This document shows positions 46,895 to 55,403 of a DNA stretch of 64,000 nucleotides, piece after piece (position 1 is the first letter of the stretch; each line of letters opens with the position of its first letter). Source of the stretch: JAVBKX01 sp031553835 (GTDB lineage: Bacteria; Bacteroidota; Bacteroidia; Bacteroidales; Azobacteroidaceae); contig JAVBKX010000055.1 in NCBI GenBank assembly GCA_031553835.1, positions 20,648 to 84,647 on the forward strand. Reading direction: 5' to 3'. The notes under the pieces were generated by a model. That model was not told the origin of the DNA, did no database searches, and saw only the letters and a list, made by a program, of their open reading frames with translations. The translations under genes and the position numbers were made by a program.

Positions 46895-48238
46895 TCATAA
46901 ATCTTTCAATAAAATCGATTGATTTTCCGAGTCATACATATCTGTTCTGGATTTTAAGACAGCCTCCCATTCCGAGGAAAATTCATCTTCCTTATCCACT
47001 TTGAAATTTTCGGAACCATGCAGATCAATTCTCGATAAAAGAAAGCCGATGGTAATTTGGTTAATATCCAACGCCGGTTGATAATTGGTTGAATCATCAT
47101 CTTCATCATCTTTTATCTCGTTAATGATATGCAATGCACAGAGATAAAACAAAATATCATGCGTCAACCGAATGGGTATTTTATAATCAATAGATATTTC
47201 TTCCGGAGTCGGTCCCTTTTCTCCTTTTTCAAATCGCTTTACGATTAATGTTAAAATCAATAAAGTGAGAAAATCTTTATATCGTCTCGAAATACATTTA
47301 CTATCCGCTTCATATTCATACGAACGAATGTTTTGTGAAGCATACGCAATTTCGGCACCCAATAAACAAATGACCCACGAAAGTTGCATCCAAAGAAATA
47401 ATAAAGGTAAAACTGCAAAACTTCCATAGATTGCATTATACTTTGAAACCCAGATCTGTCCATTTATATATAAATATTGAAAAATTTGAAATCCGGCGCC
47501 TGCTACAATCCCGGCATAAAATGCATGTTTGAATTGAACTTTGGTATTCGGCATAAATATATAAAGGAAAGTAAAGGTAAAGATCGTAATCACCCAGGGT
47601 GCAAAGTTCATGATCGATTGAACAACCGGTGTCAACAAATCATAGTCTTTCATTGTATCAAAGATAGTGCTCATAAAAATGGAAAGACCCGCAGAACAGA
47701 TCATAAAAACCGGAAACAAAAGGAAAAAAGAAAAATAATCGGTAATCTGGCGATAATAGGAACGACCTTTGTTAACCTGCCAGATCATATTGAAAGCGTT
47801 CTCAATATTCGAAATCAGATTTAGCACCGTATATAATAATAATACAAGTCCAATTCCAACAAAAATACCGCCCTGAGCCTGCTGTAAATAAGTATCGATA
47901 TACTCAAAAACAGTAGTAAGTACTTCTTTTTGACCGGGAAAATAATCAAATAATTGACTTTGAATTATATTATTGAAGCCAAAACCTTTAGCGATAGAAA
48001 ATAACACTGCCAATAAAGGAACGATTGACAATAAACTACTATAGGTAAGGGCAGAAGCTCTGTTTTGCAAACCATCCTCCTGAAATCTCCGGATAGAGAG
48101 ACTGATTACTTTCAGAAAATTATAACCCCGTAGTTTTTTTGCGCTAATTTCATCGGTCGATGAAATACGCCATAAATCTTCAGTTATAAATTTCCAGGTT
48201 TTTGATATTAGCTGCGGAATATCTTTCAACTTAACCAT
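46895..48238 (-). CDS. YihY/virulence factor BrkB family membrane protein
   Basis: This is a 447-residue inner-membrane protein. The YihY core (about residues 40-320) starts with RRFQEDGLQNRASALTYSSLLSIVPLLAVLFSIAKGFG, the typical first-helix signature, and has five or six further hydrophobic segments, including SWVICLLGAEIAYASQN. A cytosolic C-terminal extension of about 125 residues includes an acidic KDDEDDD stretch; such extensions are common in Bacteroidota homologues. The family was once thought to be RNase BN, which is incorrect, and its function remains uncertain. It is transcribed toward the PUL. Confidence 0.92.
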   Translation of the reverse strand: MVKLKDIPQLISKTWKFITEDLWRISSTDEISAKKLRGYNFLKVISLSIRRFQEDGLQNRASALTYSSLLSIVPLLAVLFSIAKGFGFNNIIQSQLFDYFPGQKEVLTTVFEYIDTYLQQAQGGIFVGIGLVLLLYTVLNLISNIENAFNMIWQVNKGRSYYRQITDYFSFFLLFPVFMICSAGLSIFMSTIFDTMKDYDLLTPVVQSIMNFAPWVITIFTFTFLYIFMPNTKVQFKHAFYAGIVAGAGFQIFQYLYINGQIWVSKYNAIYGSFAVLPLLFLWMQLSWVICLLGAEIAYASQNIRSYEYEADSKCISRRYKDFLTLLILTLIVKRFEKGEKGPTPEEISIDYKIPIRLTHDILFYLCALHIINEIKDDEDDDSTNYQPALDINQITIGFLLSRIDLHGSENFKVDKEDEFSSEWEAVLKSRTDMYDSENQSILLKDL

Positions 48239-48331
48239 ATAAGTGTAATTTACAAATGTTAATCATACAAAAACAATTGTATATCATTAATTCTTTAGTG
48301 TCAAACGCTCACTATCAATCAAAAATAATGT

Positions 48332-48677
48332 AGCCGACCTATAAGCCGGATTCTGTATTTGCATCTGCAAACGTCTGCCATTTATCTAGACCCAATGTCA
48401 CCATTCGGTTCTGGCGGTCTACCCCCCGGCATCGGACGAGCAGCCCTACGTACGCCGGTGTACATGACCTTGCAACTCATAAGTAGTACTGCATTTTGTA
48501 TTGCTACAAAACCGGTGAGCTCTTACCTCACCTTCTCACCCTTACCGATTCCGAAGAACAGGCGGTTATTTTCTTCTACTATACTCTGCTTTTACAACAG
48601 CTACCTGTTAGGTAATATGATGCTCTGCGTTGTCCGGACTTTCCTCTTATATTACACAGCGACAGACCGGTCGACTA
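48332..48677 (-). ncRNA. rnpB: RNase P RNA, bacterial type A
   Basis: On the minus strand the 5' region contains the universal GAGGAAAGTCCGGAC segment (P4 5' strand and CR I) at about 48632-48646. The 3' end contains ACAGAATCCGGCTTATAGG (P4 3' strand and CR V) at about 48336-48356. The length of about 346 bases fits type A. The 5' end is set from the promoter at 48684-48714; the 3' end is set at the end of the conserved GGTCGGCT and may be off by a few bases. The RNA is the catalytic subunit that trims tRNA 5' leaders. Confidence 0.95.
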
Positions 48678-48683
48678 CAGGTG

Positions 48684-48714
48684 CAAAAGTAGGTTTATTT
48701 TTCCATTCTACCAA
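48684..48714 (-). promoter_or_regulatory. rnpB promoter
   Basis: TACTTTTG (48684-48691, minus strand) is a perfect -7 match, and TTGG (48711-48714) lies at the standard 19-base spacing as the -33 element. Transcription would start at about 48677-48679, just before the folded RNA. Confidence 0.75.
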
Positions 48715-49463
48715 CGAGGTGTTAAAAAATAGGAATGTAAATAAACTAAAACGAGAATATATAATTGTTCTTATACACATTTCATAACAGAACACAATTG
48801 TAACATCAAGGCAATATACAAATGTTTTGAATCTGAGTATTACAAATGTATCTTATAATTCATTCTTATTACAGATTTTTCACGTGAAAATATTTTATTA
48901 TAAATTATTAATAACCATATACTTAACAGCATTTATATAAACATATTTATTCGATTAAGTAATCACATTTGTAGTTTTTTATTTGCATATCCATTAAAAT
49001 TCATTTTTTTATAGTCATAATATACTGAAAACCAGTATTATATTAAAATATATTGAAGTAATTGTTTTAGATAAGATCTGAATATATAGATATTAGGTAT
49101 ATTTTACCATTGTTTTATCTCTGAAAATCAATTGAATATTTAAGCTATTATAGGCATATATGAAATAAGAATGCTTGATATATGCAAAAGGCAATTGGTG
49201 CGATGTATAATGATAGAAACATGAAAGGACATGACACAAAAGAAAAAATGAAAAGGCTTTGTTCCTTCGTGTCTTTGTGTTTAAATTTATTTATACAGTA
49301 CGACAGTATAATACAAATCTATACACATACATTTGTATTGAATTTCCGATAATTTACAAATGTATCTTTTGTTTATTTTTGTAAATTCCGTATCGTGTTG
49401 CTTTTGTAAATTATTTATTATACATTTGCAACATGAATTAAACAATTCAAAATTCACAAAAAT
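48715..49463. other. AT-rich 750-base intergenic region between rnpB and the XRE regulator
   Basis: I find no credible gene here. The region is strongly AT-rich. It contains three palindromes of the form TACA-WW-TGTA (48841-48850, 49328-49337, 49355-49364), a repeated 15-mer TTACAAATGTATCTT (48840-48854 and 49354-49368), and an imperfect inverted repeat at 49218-49282. A TACATTTG element at 49421-49428, with TTG about 20 bases upstream, is the probable promoter of the XRE gene. Confidence 0.6.
49218..49282. repeat. Imperfect inverted repeat with ACACAAAG/ACACGAAGG units
   Basis: A left arm AACATGAAAGGACATGACAC and a right arm whose complement begins ACACAAAGACACGAAGGAAC form an imperfect palindrome of about 25 bases per arm. 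It resembles the intergenic palindromes at 12458-12572 and 60297-60437 in unit style, although not in exact sequence. Confidence 0.5.
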
Positions 49464-49904
49464 ATGACAGACAGGATAGTTGAAATTATAAAACAAGAAG
49501 GCATCACCCCTTCCGCATTTGCTGATAACATTGGAATTAGCAGAGCTTCCATGAATCATATTTTAAATGGTCGGAATAATCCAAGCTTGGATGTAGTCAC
49601 CCGGATTTTAACAAAATATCCGGAGATTAATAGCGATTGGCTCTTATCGGGAAAATTGCCGAAGTATAAAATGGAAAAATCAATTTTGCAACCGGATTTA
49701 TTCACTGAGATTCCCGTAGAAACGCCTAAAGTCCCGGAAGAAAAAAAATATGTGAAGGAAATTGGGGTTAAAGCACCCGAAAAAGCAGTTGATCTTCCTT
49801 TAAACCAAGAGATTAAAGTCGTTCAAACCACTTCCAAAAAAATTGATAAGATAATGATTTTTTATTCGGATAATACGTTTGAATCTTTTTCTCCGGACAA
49901 ATGA
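49464..49904 (+). CDS. XRE-family helix-turn-helix regulator
   Basis: This 146-residue cytosolic protein has an N-terminal HTH_3 domain (residues about 3-60). The recognition region is SAFADNIGISRASMNHILNGRNNPSLDVVTRIL, followed by the Bacteroidota-typical INSDWLLSGKLPKY. The rest (about 70-146) is a variable, charged tail ending IMIFYSDNTFESFSPDK, a pattern often seen at the end of these regulators. The target is unknown. The TACA-WW-TGTA palindromes upstream are candidate autoregulatory sites. It is not phage-associated in this context; the neighbours are housekeeping. Confidence 0.9.
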   Translation: MTDRIVEIIKQEGITPSAFADNIGISRASMNHILNGRNNPSLDVVTRILTKYPEINSDWLLSGKLPKYKMEKSILQPDLFTEIPVETPKVPEEKKYVKEIGVKAPEKAVDLPLNQEIKVVQTTSKKIDKIMIFYSDNTFESFSPDK

Positions 49905-49918
49905 CCGTTTGCGTGTGT

Positions 49919-50428
49919 TTATGTTTGATTTGGATTTTCCAACTCGCTCCATTTATCTTTAATATTTTCTTCTCCGTCGAAATAATTTAAAGTGGAAGCT
50001 TTGTCAAATATTTCATAAGTCGGAACAATAAATAATTTATTCGAGTCAGGATATTCACATATATCGTGTCCTATATATGTCCGTATATCCAAATAAATAC
50101 AAGGCTCCATGGTATGATTATATAGCTGATGCGCACCGGTTTCGCCTTTCTCAAAAAATATCAGGTCTCCGCTATCAACTATTTCCAATCCTTTCGGGGT
50201 TCTCAAGGTAGCAGATCCGGATAATATCATAAACAATTCTTCGGCATATCTATGAAAATGATACGCGGCACAATATTGTCCGGGATTCAATTGCCGTACA
50301 TCAAAATTTAAATTTTCCGGATTTATACCTTGCTTTATCCGGGAAATATCAGAGCACAATCTAAAATTGTCTATTTTATTGGAATCTTCTTTAAATTCTC
50401 TTTCATTCGATTTTATAATGGATGCCAT
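49919..50428 (-). CDS. Cupin domain protein
   Basis: The 169-residue protein contains one cupin barrel (residues about 45-125). The metal-binding motif 1 is HFHRYAEELFMILSGSATL (two His and one Glu), followed by GDLIFFEKGETGAHQLYN as motif 2 with its His. Small cupins of this type bind sugars or act as isomerases or sensors; nothing here decides among these. It is convergent with the XRE regulator (15 bases apart) and divergent from pyrK. Confidence 0.85.
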   Translation of the reverse strand: MASIIKSNEREFKEDSNKIDNFRLCSDISRIKQGINPENLNFDVRQLNPGQYCAAYHFHRYAEELFMILSGSATLRTPKGLEIVDSGDLIFFEKGETGAHQLYNHTMEPCIYLDIRTYIGHDICEYPDSNKLFIVPTYEIFDKASTLNYFDGEENIKDKWSELENPNQT

Positions 50429-50572
50429 ATTTTAAAATGTATTAAAGATAAAATGATATTCTATATACCCAACTGCAAAATTAATAATATAACCCTATAT
50501 TGAACTTTGCAGACAGTTTTATTTAAATATCAATACTCTCCATTTTTTCATTCTCCATGTTTTTAAATGTGT

Positions 50573-50580
50573 TATCTTTG
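50573..50580 (+). promoter_or_regulatory. -7 element of the pyrK-pyrD operon
   Basis: TATCTTTG matches TAnnTTTG, 26 bases ahead of the pyrK start. No clear -33 is visible. Confidence 0.5.
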
Positions 50581-50606
50581 TACTCCGAAAAATAAATCAT
50601 AAAAGT

Positions 50607-51401
50607 ATGAAAAAATACATGGCTGATTTGGTGGTCGCGGAAAACCTCCGGTTGCATCCAAATTATTGCTTATTAAAATTAACTCAGACGGAAACATTGC
50701 CTGAAATGTTGCCCGGACAATTTGTTCAAGTCCGGGTCGATGATTCTCCTGCTACTTTTTTACGCCGGCCGATTTCTGTACATTATATCGATCAGTCCAA
50801 AAATGAACTTTGGTTGTTGATCCAATTAGTGGGCGCCGGCACGCGAAAATTGGCTGAATTACAGGAGGGGGATATTGTAAATTTATTGTATCCTTTAGGG
50901 AACCATTTTTCCCTTCCGGCACAAAATTTTTTACCGGAAAATTCAGGGAAAAAATTTCTGTTGATTGGAGGCGGTGTAGGAGTGGCACCTCTTTTATTTC
51001 TCGGTTCATGCTTAAAAAGCCTCGGTTATCGTCCTGCATTTTTATTAGGGGCGCGCTCGGCGGACGATTTACTCCAATTGGAATTTTTTGAACAATTTGG
51101 AAATGTATATACTACAACCGAAGATGGATCTCATGGCGAAAAAGGGTTTGTAACTCATCACTCTGTTTTGCAAAATGAAACATTCGATATGATTTTCACC
51201 TGTGGACCCAGTCCGATGATGCATGCTGTAGCAGCTTATGCCAAAAAGGTCGGAATCCCATGTGAAGTATCGCTTGAAAACCTGATGGCATGCGGAATCG
51301 GAGCGTGTTTATGTTGTGTGGAAAATACCACCGAAGGACATATCTGTATTTGTACAGATGGCCCAGTCGTAAATATAGAAAAGTTGACATGGCACATTTA
51401 A
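50607..51401 (+). CDS. pyrK: Dihydroorotate dehydrogenase B, electron-transfer subunit
   Basis: PyrK carries FAD and a [2Fe-2S] cluster and passes electrons from dihydroorotate oxidation to NAD+. The 264-residue protein has the flavin-binding RRPISVHYID, the NAD half with GGGVGVAPLLFLGSCLK and FTCGPSPMMHAV, and the C-terminal cysteine cluster (C229, C234, C237 and C247/C249 in CGIGACLCC ... CICTDGP). It overlaps pyrD by 13 bases, so the two subunits are translationally coupled and form the class 1B heterotetramer. It is related to the protein at the left edge of the window but assigned here by its partner. Confidence 0.96.
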   Translation: MKKYMADLVVAENLRLHPNYCLLKLTQTETLPEMLPGQFVQVRVDDSPATFLRRPISVHYIDQSKNELWLLIQLVGAGTRKLAELQEGDIVNLLYPLGNHFSLPAQNFLPENSGKKFLLIGGGVGVAPLLFLGSCLKSLGYRPAFLLGARSADDLLQLEFFEQFGNVYTTTEDGSHGEKGFVTHHSVLQNETFDMIFTCGPSPMMHAVAAYAKKVGIPCEVSLENLMACGIGACLCCVENTTEGHICICTDGPVVNIEKLTWHI

Positions 51402-52303
51402 ATATTAACATAGGTAAATTACATTTGAAAAATCCGGTGATGACTGCATCGGGTACTTTTGGGTACGGATTGGAATTTTCGGACTTTTTCGACCTGTCGC
51501 GAATAGGCGGAATATTTATGAAAGGAACTACCATTCGACACAGGGAAGGTAATTTTTATCCAAGAATGGCTGAAACTCCTGCCGGAATGCTCAATGCTGT
51601 CGGATTGCAAAATAAAGGCGTAGATTACTTTGTATCAGATATTTATCCTAAAATCAAAGACATTGACACCAATATGATGGTCAATGTAAGCGGCTCTACG
51701 ATAGAAGATTACATTGATTGTTCTGCTAAAATCAACGATTTGGAGAAAATTCCGGCCATTGAATTGAATATTTCCTGTCCAAATGTGAAGCAAGGAGGGA
51801 TGGCTTTTGGTACCAGTTGTCAAAGTGCATCGGAAGTTGTAAAGGCAGTGAGACAGGTTTATTCAAAGACCCTTATTGTAAAATTGTCACCTAATGTAAC
51901 TGACATTGCTGAGATTGCCCGATCGGTAGAAGCGGAGGGTGCTGATGCTGTTTCTCTGATCAACACCGTACTTGGAATGGCTGTCGATGCAGAAAAAAGA
52001 AAACCCATATTGTCAACCGTAACAGGAGGACTTTCGGGCCCGTGCATCAAACCGATTGCATTACGGATGGTATGGCAAACGTATAAAGCCGTCAAAATTC
52101 CAATCATTGGAATGGGAGGAATTTCCAATTGGAAAGATGCTGTAGAATTTATACTGGCCGGAGCTACCGGAATACAGATCGGAACATATAATTTTATTGA
52201 TCCGACCATTTCGATCCAAGTCGTTGACGGCATCAATAACTATTTAGATAGACATGGTTTCCAATCGGTTACAGAAATTATTGGAGCATTGGAATTGAGC
52301 TAA
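51389..52303 (+). CDS. pyrD: Dihydroorotate dehydrogenase B, catalytic subunit (class 1B)
   Basis: PyrD oxidises dihydroorotate to orotate in pyrimidine biosynthesis. The 304-residue FMN barrel starts at the ATG at 51389 inside the end of pyrK. It has KNPVMTASGTFGYG, MKGTTIRHREGN, the active-site cysteine C130 in NISCPNVKQGG, and the C-terminal FMN-binding IIGMGGISNWKDAVEFILAGA. The class 1B catalytic cysteine and the adjacent pyrK agree. It is terminated at an inverted ATTTCTTC repeat. Confidence 0.97.
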   Translation: MAHLNINIGKLHLKNPVMTASGTFGYGLEFSDFFDLSRIGGIFMKGTTIRHREGNFYPRMAETPAGMLNAVGLQNKGVDYFVSDIYPKIKDIDTNMMVNVSGSTIEDYIDCSAKINDLEKIPAIELNISCPNVKQGGMAFGTSCQSASEVVKAVRQVYSKTLIVKLSPNVTDIAEIARSVEAEGADAVSLINTVLGMAVDAEKRKPILSTVTGGLSGPCIKPIALRMVWQTYKAVKIPIIGMGGISNWKDAVEFILAGATGIQIGTYNFIDPTISIQVVDGINNYLDRHGFQSVTEIIGALELS

Positions 52304-52308
52304 TAAGA

Positions 52309-52387
52309 GAAAGAAATGAAGAAATGCAACAATGGAGTTAACAAATTTCTTCATTTCTTCATTTCTTCATTTCTTCATTTTTTCATT
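52309..52387. repeat. Inverted repeat with ATTTCTTC tandem units between pyrD and the PhoH-like gene
   Basis: A left arm AAGAAATGAAGAAATG (52311-52326) is complementary to a tandem array of four ATTTCTTC-type units on the right (about 52344-52378), so several registers of pairing are possible. It lies between two convergent genes and is probably the bidirectional stop. The unit is the same type as at 6267-6315 and 7552-7614. Confidence 0.7.
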
Positions 52388-53710
52388 CTACAACAGATTT
52401 GACGCCAACTCCGACAACCGGCTCCGTTCTCCTTTTACCAAATTGATATGGGCGAATAAATCCTGCGATTTCATCCGATCGATCATATAAGCCAATCCAT
52501 TGGATTGAGCATCTAAGTAAGGAGAGTCAATTTGCTGTATATCACCGGTAAACACCATTTTTGTTCCCTCTCCGGCGCGGGTAATAATTGTTTTGATTTC
52601 GTGTGGAGTAAGATTCTGAGCTTCATCAATAATACAGAATGTTTCCGATAAACTACGTCCCCGGATATAAGCTAACGCCTCAATTACCAACTCATTACTT
52701 TTTTGCATTTCTTCCACCCGTTTCCAGTCTGCACCACCGTATGTAAATTGTGCTCTAATCACATTCAGATTATCAAATAAAGGCTGCATATAAGGAGCGA
52801 TTTTCTGTTTTTCATCGCCAGGCAAAAATCCCAACTCTTTGTTTCCCAAGGCTACAATAGGACGTGCCAGGAGGATTTGTTTATATAAGCCGTTTTGCTT
52901 CAATGCCGACGCCAATGCAAGCAAAGTCTTTCCCGTTCCTGCCTTTCCGGTGATACCTATCAACTTCACATCCGGATCATTCAACAAATCAAAAGCAAAA
53001 GTTTGTTCGGTATTTTTAGGAAGAATACCATAATTTGCTTCTTTGATCACTTTTTTAATTTTTTCATTAAAAGAATGATACCGCGCTAAAACGGAATTTC
53101 GTTCACTTTTCAGGATAAAATAATCATTCGGTTCCAGTTTGTCGGCAAAATCAAATTGATTTTTATCCACTCCATCCGCAGAAGAATAAAGCTGATCAAT
53201 CAAATCGCCATCTACCATGTATGTATCCTGCGTTTTCTTAAACAGATCTACATCAACCACTTTATCATTGATATAATCTTCGACAGGCATGCCCAGCGCC
53301 CGGGCTTTCATCCGCAGGTTGATATCTTTGGTAACCAAAATAGTTTGCATCTTAGGATGACGTTCGATCACGTGCATAGTGGCCGACAATACCTGATGAT
53401 CGGGTGTTCTGACAGGAAATGACTTTGCTATTTTTTCGGAAAAAGTATCGCCTGTCAGAATATATAATTTTCCTAATCCGGGACCTAATGAAACACCGGA
53501 AAGAAATAGGGCATTATCCGTCATCAGATCCAGTTCACGGACAAATTCCCGCGCATTAAAGTTGATCTGGTCGTTACCTCGTTTGAATTTGTCCAATTCC
53601 TCCAACACGGCAATGGGTATATAGATGTCATTTTCTTCAAAATTGTGCAAACAATTGTAATCATGCAAAATGACATTCGTGTCGAGTACAAAATTTTTCT
53701 TTTTTGACAT
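52388..53710 (-). CDS. PhoH-like protein with N-terminal PIN domain
   Basis: The 440-residue protein joins a PIN RNase domain (residues about 5-140; VLDTNVILHDYN with the first catalytic Asp, later ILVTKDINLRMKARALG) to a PhoH-type ATPase. Walker A is GITGKAGTGKTLLALASA and Walker B is TFCIIDEAQNL, with VFTGDIQQIDSPYLD. Such PIN-PhoH proteins (YlaK/PhoH2 type) act as RNA helicase/ribonucleases. It is convergent with pyrD and lies 23 bases after radA on the same strand. Confidence 0.93.
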   Translation of the reverse strand: MSKKKNFVLDTNVILHDYNCLHNFEENDIYIPIAVLEELDKFKRGNDQINFNAREFVRELDLMTDNALFLSGVSLGPGLGKLYILTGDTFSEKIAKSFPVRTPDHQVLSATMHVIERHPKMQTILVTKDINLRMKARALGMPVEDYINDKVVDVDLFKKTQDTYMVDGDLIDQLYSSADGVDKNQFDFADKLEPNDYFILKSERNSVLARYHSFNEKIKKVIKEANYGILPKNTEQTFAFDLLNDPDVKLIGITGKAGTGKTLLALASALKQNGLYKQILLARPIVALGNKELGFLPGDEKQKIAPYMQPLFDNLNVIRAQFTYGGADWKRVEEMQKSNELVIEALAYIRGRSLSETFCIIDEAQNLTPHEIKTIITRAGEGTKMVFTGDIQQIDSPYLDAQSNGLAYMIDRMKSQDLFAHINLVKGERSRLSELASNLL

Positions 53711-53733
53711 GTTAATTTGTATTCTATTAATAT

Positions 53734-55110
53734 TTAACCAAATAATTCACGGAATGCTTCTTCCACTTTTTTGACAGAAACAATCCTGATCGCTGTTTTT
53801 TTCGTATCAAATCCTTTCAAATTATTTTGAGGAATAATGATGGTTTGAAATCCCAACTTATCCGCTTCCAGAATACGTTGTTCGATGCGGTTTACCGGAC
53901 GTATTTCTCCCGACAAACCAACTTCTCCGCACATACAGACCTCACGTTCAATCACAACATCCAAACTGGACGATAGTACGGCGCTGATTACCGACAAATC
54001 AATAGCCGGATCATTGACTTTCATTCCACCGGCAATATTGAGAAAAACATCTTTTTGAATCAATTTAAATCCGGCACGTTTTTCAAGTACTGCCAGCAAC
54101 ATATTCATTCTGCGAATATCAAATCCGGTCGCACTCCGTTGTGGTGTTCCGTAAGCAGCAGTACTTACAAGCGACTGTGTTTCAATCAGAAAAGGGCGAA
54201 CTCCTTCAATAGCTGCTGCAATGGCAACTCCGCTCAGACCTTCATGATTTTGTGTCAACAACAATTCGGACGGATTACTCACTTCTCTCAATCCGCTTTG
54301 TTTCATCTCATAAATACCTAATTCAGAAGCATTTCCAAATCGATTTTTAATATTGCGAAGAATGCGATATAAATAATGCTGATCGCCTTCAAATTGTAAC
54401 ACAGTATCCACAATATGCTCCAGCACTTTAGGGCCGGCAATGCTTCCTTCCTTATTTATATGGCCGATCAACAGGGTAGGGGTACCCGTTTCTTTTGCAA
54501 ATTTCAACAAGGAGGCGGCACACTCACGCACTTGGGAAACGCTTCCGGGAGAAGATTCAATTCGTTCTGTATAAACCGTTTGTATTGAATCAATTACAAT
54601 TAAATCCGGTTGTACATTATTAATATGGATGAATATTTGTTCCAATGAAGTTTCACAAACGATATAACAGTTTTCATTTTTCAGTTCTAATCGTTCCGCT
54701 CTAATTTTCAACTGCTTAGCGCTTTCTTCCCCGGAAATATAAAGTGTCTTAAACTGGGAGAGTTTCAATACCGTTTGCAGTACTAACGTCGATTTACCAA
54801 TTCCCGGTTCGCCGCCAATCAAGACCAGCGATCCCGGCACTAAACCGCCGCCCAATACACGGTTCAGTTCCTGATCCTGCATATTCATGCGCACCTCATG
54901 GCCAGTATCTATTTCGCTCAATAATAACGGTTTGGATTTAGGCGTTTCAAAATTACTCAATGAAAATGTCCGCTGGGAATTACTATTTTCCTTGGCTACA
55001 ATTTCTTCCACATAAGTATTCCATTCTCCACACGCCGGACATTTTCCAATCCATTTAGGCGATTCATTTCCACAACTGGAACAAAAATATGCTGTTTTCG
55101 TCTTAGCCAT
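53734..55110 (-). CDS. radA: DNA repair protein RadA
   Basis: RadA (Sms) is a RecA-like branch-migration helicase used in recombination. From the ATG at 55108-55110 the protein has 458 residues. It has a zinc finger (CSSCGNESPKWIGKCPACGEW, residues about 9-29), Walker A GGEPGIGKST, Walker B VIDSIQTVY, the RadA-specific KNRFG motif, and a C-terminal Lon-like domain (GEVGLSGEIRPV). The frame is open 26 codons upstream but without family similarity. It precedes the PhoH-like gene by 23 bases. Confidence 0.97.
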   Translation of the reverse strand: MAKTKTAYFCSSCGNESPKWIGKCPACGEWNTYVEEIVAKENSNSQRTFSLSNFETPKSKPLLLSEIDTGHEVRMNMQDQELNRVLGGGLVPGSLVLIGGEPGIGKSTLVLQTVLKLSQFKTLYISGEESAKQLKIRAERLELKNENCYIVCETSLEQIFIHINNVQPDLIVIDSIQTVYTERIESSPGSVSQVRECAASLLKFAKETGTPTLLIGHINKEGSIAGPKVLEHIVDTVLQFEGDQHYLYRILRNIKNRFGNASELGIYEMKQSGLREVSNPSELLLTQNHEGLSGVAIAAAIEGVRPFLIETQSLVSTAAYGTPQRSATGFDIRRMNMLLAVLEKRAGFKLIQKDVFLNIAGGMKVNDPAIDLSVISAVLSSSLDVVIEREVCMCGEVGLSGEIRPVNRIEQRILEADKLGFQTIIIPQNNLKGFDTKKTAIRIVSVKKVEEAFRELFG

Positions 55111-55336
55111 TCTTAAGAATTTTGCTTGTAAAGATAAGAGATTATTTGAAATGAAAGGGTGATATTTTAAAGATTCACAAAAAAACAAATATTCTATTAA
55201 ACATAATGATAATTATATGTAAATTGGTTCGATCTTTGTAACTTTGTACTACACAGTTTAATTAATGTTTTGTTTGTGAGATTTAGCCAACCGGATGCTG
55301 TGAAAGAATTTTACGTTTTTATTTTTATGCAAAAAA

Positions 55337-55403
55337 ACTGTTTTTAAACCATGCATACATGAAAAAAATCCGCTACATTTGTATGCATAAGTAAAAAAAC
55401 AGT
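55337..55403 (+). promoter_or_regulatory. Nested inverted repeat and promoter directly ahead of pyrB
   Basis: Two inverted repeats share one centre near 55370: ACTGTTTTT (55337-55345) with AAAAACAGT (55395-55403), and ATGCATACA (55351-55359) with TGTATGCAT (55380-55388). A TACATTTG -7 element (55374-55381) lies inside. A second possible -7, TAACTTTG, is at 55239-55246. Depending on which promoter is used, the structure is either an operator or a leader hairpin touching the pyrB start. The rest of the gap from 55111 shows nothing else. Confidence 0.55.

Noticed and set aside
48359..48787. Plus-strand 142-codon open frame
   Set aside because: It lies antisense to RNase P RNA, has no family-like sequence and no ribosome-binding signal; the structural RNA explains the absence of stops.
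49464..49904. XRE gene as part of a prophage or toxin-antitoxin pair
   Set aside because: No phage genes or toxin-like partner are adjacent; the neighbours are rnpB and a convergent cupin gene.
52344..52378. Tandem ATTTCTTC units as a possible CRISPR array or phase-variable tract
   Set aside because: The units are 8 bases with no spacers, and they lie between stop codons of convergent genes, so neither CRISPR nor a frame-switching role fits.
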